A stretch of DNA of 64,000 bases from Bryum argenteum (Eukaryota > Streptophyta > Bryopsida > Bryales > Bryaceae): the NCBI GenBank assembly GCA_037043015.1, contig CM073326.1, forward strand, positions 11,602,345-11,666,344. The letters are read 5' to 3'. The notes below the pieces were generated by a model, which saw only the letters and a program-made list of their open reading frames with translations, was not told where the DNA came from and did not search any database. The first letter of the stretch is position 1. Every line of letters begins with the position of its first letter. Positions 1 to 10,571 of this stretch are shown here, piece after piece. Made by a program: the position numbers and the translations under genes.

Positions 1-1432
1 TTGCAGAAGACTCTGGTCACGCCAGGGGAGGCTCAGGCCAAGGCGCGGTTATTTGATGCGCACCTGCAGGGTGATGGCGCGGATGCCGCATGTGCGCATG
101 GCCTTCTTGAAGAAGTATACGGCGCGGATAGAAGGTGCCCTGGAGGAGATGCGGATCCTCCTCAAGGAGATGTATGAGCGGTTCCCAGGAGAGGCAGCAG
201 CAGCCGAGGTAACAGCAACAGAGGCGGAGACAACCTGGGGTGTTACGGTGCGAACAGGGGGAACATGAGGACCAGGTGGGACTCCTTCGGTGTCTGCCCC
301 CTTAGCCGAAGCTGATCCAGGGGAAAAGATGGTGGAAGAAGCCCAACCCGATATTGAGATGGCATGGGAGGAGGAAGGCGATCCAGGAGTAATGGATGAG
401 GCCCAGCTCGTGCCCAGGGTAGCGACGGAGGTGCCCCCAGAAGAGTCAGAGGCCATCCATCCATTTCTGCCCCATCCATTTCTGCAGGGACGCAAGAAGT
501 ACAGCTAGCAGGAATGCCAGCCACCGAAGCTCAACCCGAACCCAGGGTAGAGGAAGAGGTTCTCCCTGCACCAGGAGAGGCAAAGGCAGATCCACCCGGG
601 GAGGAAGTAGTAGAGGCACCCTCACCGAGGGAGGAGAGAGAGCATCCACCCGGACAGGAAGTAGGGGGCCGCTTCACCGATGGAGGAGGAGATAGTCTGC
701 GCCCCCCACCAACCCCTGGAGACAGAGGAGCACGTCGAACCAGGGGAAGGTGTCCCCGTGGTGGTCCCACCCGAGTCGGCAATGGATGAACAAGCTCCCC
801 CTGGAGAGGAAGCCGTTGTGAGTGCTCCATCGGAGTTGGGAGCAGAGGAGGAGGTGCCACTCCCGGAGGGGGAGGTGCCACTCACGGGGGAGGTAATCGA
901 TTGCTTACCTGGAGCAGGGGTAGCTGCGGGGACTCCACTAGGAGAGGAGGTAATCAAGGAGATCCAGCCCGAGCCGGAGTTGCCATCAGTCGAGATGCCG
1001 GAGGCTGACGAGCCAGGGCAGCAGGATGGTACTCCAGGAGAGGAGTTCGTCGCAGGAGGGGAAGTCACTCCAGGGAAATCAAGGGGCCCACCCATTGAGG
1101 AGCCTGCCCCGGACACTACTGACCCACCTCTAAGCGAAGTCGAGTCGGGGGTACCATTGATACCCGAGACCCCTGTAGTGGTTCCGGAGGAAGTTGTCCT
1201 GGATGAGGTTGATGCCCTCTCCGGGGGAACGGAACCCTTGGATGTGGAACCCGAAGGAATCACACCCAGGGAGGACCGGATCGAAGGAAGGTGCGGGTGG
1301 CCATCCGGAGGAGCGCGGAGAACCGGAGGTGACCAAAGCATCCTCGCCCAAGTGGACCGGGGAGTGAAGACGGGGGTAGCGGCCAGAGAGGCGCACCTAC
1401 CCCGGTTGGGTTTGATGGCCAACCTCGCATGA
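1..1432 (+). pseudogene. Acidic ORF protein of TGTC/GACA element, C-terminal remnant
   Basis: The open frame shifts at least twice (about position 75, and between 508 and 790), so this is a decayed coding region. The segment near 30-200 reads EAQAKARLFDAHLQ and then, after a one-base shift, a helical stretch with KKYTARIEGALEEMRILLKEM. This aligns with EAQTKATFYDARIGIS and the following coiled region of the intact 880-residue protein at 49066. The longest open piece (680-1432) is very rich in Glu, Pro and Gly with few aromatic residues, like the tail of that protein. Function is unknown and no enzymatic motif is visible. Confidence 0.6.
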
Positions 1433-2599
1433 AGTTGACCAGGGCTAGATCTATCTAGCGTTAGGTTAGAAGATAGGCATTTAGTAGTAGAAGGATAGAG
1501 GTGTGTTCACACCATTTTGGACTTGTAGTAGTTTTTGTGTGTTTGACTTATAGGCGGTCCGGGAGAGGCCACGTGGGCCTTATCCCTGTCCGGGTATTTC
1601 GTGATCCACTAAAAGCGGATCCGGAGCATGAAACCCGGAGTAGCATGGAAGTACTTAGCCAAGGAATGTTCTCATTCTTTGGGTCTTTGTTTGTATCATC
1701 ATCATTCTCGAAGTATCTAGGGTTGCGGCCGCCTTTCCAAGTCTAAACCGTCTTCCTTGTTGTTTTGTGTGTGTGTGGTGGCAACTAAGTCCCTTGCATT
1801 GTTTGCTTGAAGATCTGGAGGGAAGGTTAGTGTTGGTGAGATCTGTACTAGTGTCCAGGGTAAGGAGTTTTGGCAGTTAGGTGTCACTACGAGTCGGTAC
1901 TTTAGGTGAACAGGGGTTCCCTAATATTCCCCGGGGACAGTGGTCTCTAGCGGGGAGAAGTTGGTCACTGTTGCGGAGAGTGGGTCTTAGTCCTCCTACT
2001 ATCCTGGATCTGTATCCAAAGTTGTCCCTTTCTACCTTCTATCCTGGTCTGGGAGTTAACGTGTGAGTAGCCATACCAACAGGGAAACATTGGCACCCTT
2101 ATAGTGACCTGTACCGGGGTTAACAATCCTGGTATTGAAGGGGGCCGAGTCTAACCCTGGGCGAATTCGACCTAAGAGAAAAGAGCGTTGTGGGTGTGTT
2201 TATGTGTTGTGTTGAGTAGTGAGAGAATCGAGGAGAGAGGAAGTCAAGTGCCCTAAATCCAGCACTCTAAACTAAGGGAGAACCCTCTGATGGACAAACT
2301 GAGGTAAAACTAAACCAGCTTGGAGATATATTGGTTGACCAGGGTAGGAGGAGTTAAACTCCCCTGGAAGGAAACCAGGACAGGAGAAGCAGAATTGCTA
2401 ACCAGGAGATCAGCACCATCCTGGTTAAAGGAGAAGTAAGACAGGACAGTGATAGAAGCACTGTCCTGGGAAGGTTATCCTAGTCACTTTGGAGCTCAGT
2501 GAATCCCCGCGGATCGATTAATCCGGATATCACCTCTGAGAGTGTTCTTAACACTTAAAAGAACACTAAAGGGGAATATCGCTATCACGAATTACGACA
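1..2599 (+). mobile_element. TGTC/GACA element, 3' part (copy C-left)
   Basis: This is the downstream part of an element whose sense strand ends GAATTACGACA at 2599. Immediately after it, at 2600, chromovirus RNase H coding sequence begins in mid-domain, so the element sits inside that pol gene. The last 900 bases recur inverted at 63073-64000. The coding part (1-1432) matches the C-terminal region of the 880-codon ORF at 49066-51708. The remaining 1.17 kb is non-coding, like the tail that follows the ORF in the 4.6-kb copies. A purine-rich tract ends at 1501, followed by TGTGTTCACACC, so 1502-2599 could instead be a 3' LTR. The 5' end lies before the window. Confidence 0.65.
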
Positions 2600-4510
2600 T
2601 TGAAGTTCCCTGAGTTTGATAAGCCCTTTGAGGTCCACACAGATGCAAGTGACTTTGCCATTGGAGGCGTCTTGATGCAAGATGGTAGGCCAATTGCCTA
2701 TGAGAGCAAGAAGTTGGATGGGTGTCAAAGGAGATGGCCAACTCACGAGAAGGAGCTCTTTGCGGTGGTGCATTTTTTGAAGACATGGCAACATTACTTG
2801 GGGTTGCACAAGACTAAGGTCTACACCGATAATGTGTCTTTGAAGTATTTTGAGACACAAGCACAAATGAGTGCCAAACAATTGAGGTGGCATGATACTT
2901 TGGCGCTCATGAATGTGGACTTGATCCACAAACCGGGCCGTGACAATGTGGTGCGGATGCGCTAAGTAGAAAGGAAGAGTTTCATGCCATGAGCACCACC
3001 CAAGTCTTGCGGCTCATGTATAAGGGTGAAGGCAATTGGGAACGGCGGATAAGAGAGGGGTACATGAAGGACCCCGAGGCACAACAAATGCTTGGTGATC
3101 TTAGGAAGGGCAAGAAGCTCAAGGAGATCAAGTTGGTGAATGGATTGCTCAAGTATAAGCAAAGTAGGGTGTATGTTCCTCAAGGCAAGCTTAGATTGTT
3201 GGTTTTGAAGGAGGAACATGATAGTCCCATAGCCGGCCATAGGGGAGAAAAGGCTACCATTGCAACGGTGTCAAGGAGGTACTATTGGCCGGGGATGAAA
3301 GATGACATAACCCACTTTGTGAAGACTTGTGTGAAGTGCCAACTTAACCGGGCTTCATATCAAAAGCAAGCGGGCTTGTTGCAACCATTGCCAATTCCGC
3401 CGGGTCCTTGGCATAGTGTGTCTATGGACTTCATCACAAGCCTTCCCGAGTCGCAAGGGTATGATGCCATCTTAGTGATGGTGGATCGGTTTAGCAAGTT
3501 GGCTCATATGGTGCCAACTAGAGGAACAAGAATCGCGCTTGAGACCGCCAAGATCTTTCTCGATGCATGGTGGAAGCATCACGGGTTGCCAAGAGTGATT
3601 GTGTCAGATCGAGACCCAAAGTTCACAAGTGCATTTTGGAGACATTTCTTTAGGAAGGTGGGAACCAAGTTGACATTTCATGATCGCCTTTCATCCCCAA
3701 ACAGATGGGCAAACCGAAAGGGTGAATGGGGTCTTGAACCAATACTTGAGGAACTTTGTGAGTGCGGACCAACGTGATTGGGTAGACTATGTGGGGTTGG
3801 CGGAGTTCGATTACAATGCGGCCACACACTCGGCGACTAAGGAGTCACCTTTCAAAGTGGCCTATGGAGTGGAGCCACTCCAACCTCGCCGACTTAGCTC
3901 TCGAGGGGGCACATTCAACACCGAGTTCAACCAAGATGGTGAAGACTTGGCCAAGAAGCGGGAGCATATGTTGGAAAAAACCAAGTTGTTGTTGGAGAAG
4001 GCAAGAAGGCGCTATGAGAAGCAAGTCAATGCCGGAAGACGTGAAGTGGAGTATGAGGTGGGACAAAAGGTGTTGTTGAATGTGAAGAACTTCACCATGC
4101 CCGAAGGCCTCACTCCAAAGTTCATGTCCAAGTTTGCGGGTCCGTTTCCCATTGTGGAACGGGTGTTCAAAGATGTGTATAAGTTGGAGCTACCACCCGA
4201 GATCAAAGTGCATCCAACATTCCATGTTTCATTGTTAAAGCCATTCAAGGAGGATACCTTGTGGCCGGATCGCAAGCAAGTGATTCGGCCACCACCAGAG
4301 TTGGTTGGACAACATTTGGAATATGAGGTAGAGGCCATCCTCAAGAGTAGGAACCTCAAAAACAAGAGCAAGGAATACCTTGTGAAGTGGCGAGGATACC
4401 ACGAGAAAGAAGCAACGTGGGTGGCGGCAAAGGACATGGTGAATGCTAAGGAGGTGGTGGAGAACTTTGAGAAGAATAGGAGCTCCAACAAGAAGCAACG
4501 TAGGCATTGA
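2600..4510 (+). pseudogene. Ty3/chromovirus pol fragment: RNase H, integrase, chromodomain
   Basis: The fragment starts inside the RT-linked RNase H domain (HTDASDFAIGGVLM at about 2635; TDNV; GRDNVV). It continues with an integrase zinc finger (GHRGEKAT, then CVKCQLNRA), the integrase core (SMDFITSLP, VSDRDPKF, TDGQTERVNG giving D, D and E), and a C-terminal chromodomain (YLVKWRGYHEKEATW at about 4375). Two one-base frameshifts break it, near 2955 (just before the expected ADALSRKE motif) and near 3690 (before the catalytic Glu). Protease and RT are absent because the TGTC/GACA element ending at 2599 interrupts the gene; the missing half should lie left of the window. Pol of this type copies element RNA and inserts the cDNA, and the chromodomain is thought to guide integration to heterochromatin. 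This copy is dead. Confidence 0.9.
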
Positions 4511-4541
4511 TGAGGACATCAATCTCCGTAGTGGGGGACGA

Positions 4542-6602
4542 TGACTTGTAGCTTGGGCGTAGATCCACAACACTTGTACTCGTTCTTTGGATTTGGCAAT
4601 AAAGTTTGGCTTTGGTGTGTGCAAAGAGAAGAGTATGAGATGGAGTCCTAGTCTTGTACTTGTGCTAAGTTGGTGGAAGAGGGGGAATAGAGATGTGAAA
4701 CCGAGTTGGGAAGGCCGAGTAATGGGGACCAAGGCTAGGAGAAAGAGTGGATAAAACCATGAAGTCCCTTGGCCTTGGGCTTGTCCGGGCGGGGACAAGG
4801 TAATGGCGCGTGCTCATAAAAGCGCCACTCCCACAAACTAGTGCAAGCTAGTGCATGGGAGTCATGAACCCATGCCTTGAAAGAGATAGTGGGATCCGAG
4901 TTGGGCGGAACTTGGCATTACCCCCGTGCGATCGAGTTGTGGTGTAAAAGCCATTTTGGGTTTGCAACCAAGACAACTTGGTGGAAGCATTGAGGTCCAG
5001 CCTAGTAGTCAAGGAAGAAGTGTTAGGCTAGTGGAGCCTAACTTGGAGAGCCAAGGTAAGGGCAATCCAAGAGGGTCTCAAAGTAGGTGGGTCTAGAGTA
5101 GTTTAGTTGCCTTGGAAGAAGTCCAGGGTTCTAAACGGACCACCTAGTGACGACACCTTTGAGACTTTGCCAAAGTTTGAGAGTGCATTGTGGGGGTCGC
5201 GCCCTGGTGAAACACGATGCTGCACCAATGGGGATGGCAACCCAAGAGTTGGTGTGACCGACTACAAGTATAGTCGATGAGGGCATCGACTCCATTAGGT
5301 GGGGGTGAGTGTCGCGCACCTCTCCTTGAGGAGTGCCCGCAACACCAAGGGCCCAAGGGGGACACCGGAGTGACGCCCGGGCCTTGGGGTGCCAAGGTGA
5401 AGGGAACCTAAGTGGGCCTAGTGTGGGAGAGGACCCCGGGCGTTGGAGACGCCTCTCACCCACGGAGACTAGGAGCCACGAGGGAATGGACATGAGATTA
5501 TGGAAGCTCATGTTGCCACGATTCCAGGATGCTAAGGAGCACCTCATTTGGAGGTGTGAGCTAAAAGTTATGGGAGTTGGAAGATTGTGGGACTAAGGGA
5601 GTGCTGTCCAGGGACAGTGCTGGACTGGGAAGCTGGCCCGGGACTCCCGAATCTTCAGAGGGGCATAACTCCCTCAATACTTGTCGGAATGAGGCAAGTA
5701 AGGTGTCTATCGGCATCTACTTGACGAGTAGATGTCGATAGAGTGGTCGCTCGTCGCGTTTGGATGCGGGACGAGGTAGATACGAAAGCCCTGGAAGGTT
5801 CGGGAAGTTCCCGGGGCCTTCCAGCGGCTAAGGCATTGGGAGATTGGGTGGTCTTCCAAAACTAAGAGGTGTGAGGGTCCAGCCCTTCACCTAGGACCAG
5901 GGGGCTGCCGAATCCCACAGAGTATACTATGGGGAGGGCTGGTCTCCTCCCCACTCCCATGGTGCCTTGGTGGTGACCAAGGTGGGAGTCCCAGTGGTGT
6001 GGCTAGTGTTGGGGCCTCACCATGGGGACTCCCAAGCCAAGGTGAGTCCCAATGGGTGGAGCTAGTGTTGGGGCTCCACCATGGGGACTCAAAGTGCAAA
6101 ATGAGGCACGGTGGGTGGAGCTAGTGTTGGGGCTTCACCACGGTGGCTCATAAGGACAAGGTGAGTCCCGGTGGGGGAGCTAGTGTTGGGGCTTCACCAC
6201 GGGGACTCATATAGGCAAAATGAGGACCATGAGTGCTACCGATGTGGGGTGGTGTCTCACCGCCGGCGTTGTGATTACTTGGTGGCCTTGGGGTCACCAT
6301 GGTGGTCATGGGCGGTGGTGTCTCCTCACCACCAAGTGCGGTTAGGCCGCGTGGTATGGGAGTGCCACCAAGTTGGGCCTTGGACATAAGTGGAAGTCCG
6401 CACCTAACCATTGGCTACCTACGAAGGGGTTGAGTCCCGGTTGCATGAGTAGGAGGGATTGATAACCAAGCGGTGAGCTTGGTGGTTGGTATGGAGAGCT
6501 AACTTTGTGCATGTGGGGGATGTGCAGAGTTAGCGCTTGTGACACTTGCAAGAGTTGGGAAAAAGTCGGTGTAAGCTAAGGTGAGCTAGAAAGGGTTGCG
6601 AC
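4542..6602. repeat. LTR material between two tail-to-tail Ty3 elements
   Basis: Immediately left is a plus-strand purine tract (GTGGGGGACGA, 4531-4541) followed by TG at 4542, as expected for the 3' LTR start of the chromovirus. Immediately right, on the minus strand, is TTAAGGGGGGCAC followed by TGTCGCAACCC starting at 6602, as expected for the 3' LTR start of the minus-strand Ty3 element. The 2.06-kb block must therefore hold LTR sequence of both elements. The internal junction cannot be placed without another copy. No gene is credible here. It contains AATAAA at 4599 and the tandem repeat at 6002-6235. Confidence 0.55.
6002..6235. repeat. 59-60 bp tandem repeat, four units
   Basis: Units begin at 6002, 6061, 6120 and about 6179. 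Each starts GCTAGTGTTGGGG and contains TCACCAYGGGGACTC and AGGTGAGTCCC-like segments. The spacing is 59-60 bp with scattered substitutions. The array lies within LTR material and encodes nothing evident. Confidence 0.85.
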
Positions 6603-9357
6603 AGTGCCCCCCTTAAGTAGCCACCGGTGCCTGAAATGATGGCTGTCGTTGGTGGCGGAGAGGTGCCCAATGGGAATGATTTTTTGAGGGTGTAGTTGGC
6701 GGCTTGAATAGGCCTTCGGAAGCCTAGTACCGTTGGCGGCCGGTTGTCCATCATGGGGTCATCATAGTTGTTAATGATGGCCCAATCCATGGTGCCTCGA
6801 TGTTGGCTTTGATGGCTGTACCTGTCATTATATGGGGCATCATGGGCTACATGGATGTGGTTAATGTATGCCACCATGGGGGCATCCCCCCTTCTTCGTT
6901 GCCTTCACTTGGTGTCTCTGGTTGTTTGTCTTCGGTGGCCAACTGCTGAGCTTCAGTGACTAAGTTGTTCTGGAGTTGCCCCAGACTCAATGCCGGCTGT
7001 GCTCGTTTGTTCGCACTGTGATAGTGTTTTAATTTGGCAGCGTTGACAATGGTGGCTTGTGTATCGAAGTTGTCCTCGTTGACTAGTAACATTGTGTTAT
7101 TTGGCAGGGCTAATTGGACTCTGTATGGCCCGTGCCACACAAATTCAAACTTGGACTTTCGCAGCTTTGGGTCTCGTGGACACCATAGAACTTGGTCACC
7201 TTTGTGGAACATGCGAGGAGGCCGTGATCCTTGGAAGTGCTTTGCACTAAGTGTATGTTTGTGCAGGATATTTTTGTGGGCGTCATCTCGGAGTTCTTCC
7301 AATTTATGCAAATCCTCCATCCTGGCTGCCAACACGCGATGCGGTGCAAAGTCCTTTGGTTGGAGCGATTTGAAGGTTGGCACCAAGTATTCCGTTGGCA
7401 ACAGTGGTTGGGTGCCATATACCAGCTCAAATGGACTTGCCTGAGTAGCCGACTTTGTGGCGACACAGTATGCCCACAGCGCTGCAGGTAAGCAGTCGTC
7501 CCAGTCGCCGAAGTTGGCTTGTGTAAACTTACGCAACATGTGGATGATTGTTTTGTTTGTGGATTCAGCCTTACCGTTGCCTTGTGGGTAGTAAACTGTG
7601 CTGGTCTTCTGTTTGATGAGATGTTTGTCCATGAGCTCTTCGATGACAGCGTTGACGAAATGCGTTCCTTGGTCGGAAACGATTTCCAGAGGGCATCCAA
7701 ATCTTGTAATGATGCAATCATAGATAAAGTTTGCTGTTACGACGGCAGTGTTGTTTCTTAGTGGTTTTGCTTCTACCCACTTTGTTGTGTAGTCAGTGGC
7801 AACTAGGATGTACCTGTAGCCTTGTTTAGTTGCCGGTCGAATGGGGCCAACGAAGTCCAGTCCCCATCTCTGGAAGGGTTCTAACGGAGGTATAGACTTC
7901 AATGGTACCTTTCCTTGGTACTGGACATTAGTAGTCGCCGTTTGGCAAGCATGACAGTTCTTGATGTAGGCAAAGGTGTCTTTGTGCAACGTTGGCCACC
8001 AATACTTTGCTGCCAATATTTTCTTTATAGTTGTCTCCGGTCCTTGGTGTCCTCCTGCTGGGCCATCATGCAAGTGTGAGAGAACAGTCTGTTGGTGATG
8101 AAATGGTACACACAGGCAGACCTCAGAGTCTGGTCCTTTGCGGTATAGTTGCCCTTGAACAACTGTATATGGCAACGTTGTACGCACAAATTTAATTTTC
8201 TGTGTGCCTATGGTGTCAGCGGGTAGTGTTCCGCGAGTCAGATATTCCATGATGGGATACCTCCAGTCGTGGGCATCCGATGTCTCCGCTGACCGTGTCG
8301 GTGCCGTTCGTATGTCTTCAGACGGCTCCGTTGGCTGTAGTAGGGCCATTTGTATGTATGGTTCATTGAAGGAGTCATCGATGCCTTCTTCTGTCGTGTT
8401 GGTGTCTCGTGATAAGTAGTCCGCTATAATGTGTCTTTTGCCTGGAATATAAACCACTTCGAAATCATACTCCATTAGTATCATAATCCACCTTGCCACC
8501 CTTCCAGTAATCAATGGTTGATTCACAAGATAGGAAAGACTATGATGATCCACCATGAACCTAAATTTGTTTCCAAGTAGATAGTGTCTAAACTTTTTCA
8601 CAGCATATATCATGGCTAGCGCTTCTCTTTTGGTGATCGAATAATTTCTTTCTGCCTGGTTGAGTAGTCTGCTAGCGTAGGCAACAGGTTGATCATGTTT
8701 GCCATCCACATTTTGGGCTAACATGACCCCTACTGCAATCTGTGAGGCATCTGTGTGAATGTGGAATTGCTTTGTCCAATCCGGTGCCAACAGTATGGGT
8801 GCCTTTGAGTAAGCTTGCTTGATTTTTTCTAAGGCAGCTTGGGCTTCGGTTGTCCAGTCACGGGGGTAAGTATAGCCGGCGTGGTTCAACTTAGTTATTG
8901 GAGCTGTAATGTGAGCCAGTTTTTCAATGTACATTCTATTGAACTGTGACAAGCCCAGTAATCTTTGGACGCCTTTATGATCGGTAGGTGGCGTCATATC
9001 CATGATGTCTTGAATCTTTGCTGGGTCTGGGAGTTTGCCGTATTTGCACACTATATACCCCAAGATGACTCCGGCAAAGAATAAGAACATACATTTGTCG
9101 GCATTGAGACTTACTCCATTTGTTCTACAAGCCTAGAATATTTGCCGTAAGTGGTCAACATGGTCTTTCATCCGTCCATATACTGTTCCATCATTTAGGT
9201 AAATACGAAAGAACCTTTTTAAGTATGGACGGAATATTAACTCCATGACTCTCTGAAATGTCATCGGTGCATTTTTGGCTCCGAATGGCATCCTTTTGAA
9301 CTGATAGGGTCCCCACTCGGTAGAAAAGGCCGTTTTGTTTTTGTCTTGTTCGGCCAT
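6603..9357 (-). pseudogene. Ty3-type pol (RT, RNase H, integrase), truncated and mutated
   Basis: Read on the minus strand from 9357. A partial RT (KTAFSTEWGPYQFKRMPFGAKNAP) reaches the catalytic box as YLND, where Y-x-DD is expected, so one catalytic Asp is replaced by Asn. A TAG stop follows near 9131. A 747-codon open stretch (9090 to 6847) then encodes the rest of RT, RNase H (HTDASQIAVGVML), the integrase zinc finger (GGHQGPETT, CHACQTA), the integrase core (GLDFVGPI, VSDQGTHF, GNGKAESTNK) and a C-terminal SH3-like region, with no chromodomain. About 250 non-coding bases and a polypurine tract separate it from its LTR at 6602. The 5' half (gag, protease, early RT) is missing, cut at about 9357-9388. 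It is a defective copy. Confidence 0.88.
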
Positions 9358-9387
9358 GGCAACCAGGGATGTCAATCCGGACGTCTT

Positions 9388-9990
9388 TTGGGTTTTTTTG
9401 GTCGGACGGACGTCCGTCCGTCCGGGGGGTAAATCGGAATTACTATGCATGTAGTAAATTTTTTAACCGTCAGATCGTATTGAAAGTCGCATCGTAGCCG
9501 TTCAAATAGTGTTGTGAGTGTAGGTGGTTACCATTGGATTGTAAAGGGCGGCCCAGGACCGTCCGATTGGCCCTGGCCGACCGACCGGTCGACGGCGTCG
9601 GATCGGTCGCAGCCGACGGATCGGTTGCTTGATCGGCCGCAGGCCGTCCGATCGGTCGCAGGCCGTCCGATCGGTCGCAGGCCGTCCGATCGGTCGCGGT
9701 TTCGGTCGGCCGTCGGATGGGACGCGGTCGGCGCCGGTCGTCCGATCGGTCGGGTCGGCCGCCGGTGATCGGTCGGGTCGGCCGCCGCTGATCGGTCGGG
9801 CCGGTCGGCCATCGGCCGTCCGATCTAGGTTGCCGATCGGCCATGCGACCGCGGCCTATATAACGCCGACCGGTCCTCCACTCTCCTCACTTCTTTCCTT
9901 CCTTTTCAGGGTGCGGAGTGGCTGTAGGGGAATGTAGAGGTGTGAACGGTGAGCGTAGAGCGATGAGCGGTGAGGTCGAAGATGGCATAA
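9388..9990. promoter_or_regulatory. GC-rich CCGATCGG-type array with TATA box
   Basis: At 9400-9425 there is a short palindromic GGACGGACGTCCGTCC cluster. From about 9560 to 9840 the DNA is a dense array of GATCGGTCG, CAGGCCGTCC and CGGTCGG words, many self-complementary. TATATAA at 9857-9863 and a pyrimidine-rich stretch follow. Comparable GC-rich arrays lie at 56560-56803, 59538-59684 and 61680-61945, and two of those directly precede TATA boxes and genes. A promoter role is inferred from that layout. No intact gene follows this copy. Confidence 0.45.
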
Positions 9991-10571
9991 ATGAACTTGA
10001 ACATTTTAAAAAATTTCTGTGAAAGATAGGGACCCTATGATCATTGATTTAAGCGTTTTTAAAATTTGGAAGGATTACTTTTGTCCAATTGAGTACCCCA
10101 AATCCGTGGATTTAGTTCCTATTTCCATGTGAATGTGATCATCGCACCATTTTATAGATCATTAAGGAGGGAATTTTGACCCCGTATTTTATTCTCGTGT
10201 AGAAATTAGGGCTGACGTCATCGTTTCCAAAGCATATGAAATTGGAGGTCACCATTGTCTTTCGATATAGTTTAATATTTTTTACACACTTTTATTTGAA
10301 TTGCGGGATTTAGATTATATATTATTTAGCGACATTTAATTTGGAGTATTGTTTTTCCATTAGAAATTTAGAATTAGGGCTGACGTCATCATTTTCATTA
10401 CAGTGTATTTTCTTTCGTGAAGCACGTACTGTATGTTTAGATATCAACGATAATCACGATAAGTAATAATTCAATACCGAATTCAAAAACATATTAAGAA
10501 ATAGTATATTATGGCAATCACGAATACATGGCGCTACCAAGTCGAGCACCTATCGGAAAACAAAGCACATA
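9991..10571. other. AT-rich non-coding stretch
   Basis: No gene is visible. It holds the 13-base near-palindrome ATAGGGACCCTAT (10027-10039) and two copies of AGGGCTGACGTCATC (near 10208 and 10377). The stretch 9940-10150, read on the minus strand, is a diverged relative of 45440-45640, upstream of the kinase-like gene. Shared landmarks are CTAAATCCACGG, TCTTTCA plus an A/T run, and CACCGCTC repeats. Confidence 0.5.

Noticed and set aside
680..1432. Host-type Glu/Pro-rich structural protein gene
   Set aside because: Upstream sequence aligns with the C-terminal part of the 880-codon element ORF and the 3' end abuts an element terminus, so it is element coding sequence.
9470..9937. Several overlapping open frames rich in Arg, Asp, Pro and Gly
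   Set aside because: They are open in many frames and on both strands because the GC-rich CGGTCGG repeats lack stop codons; there is no recognisable domain.
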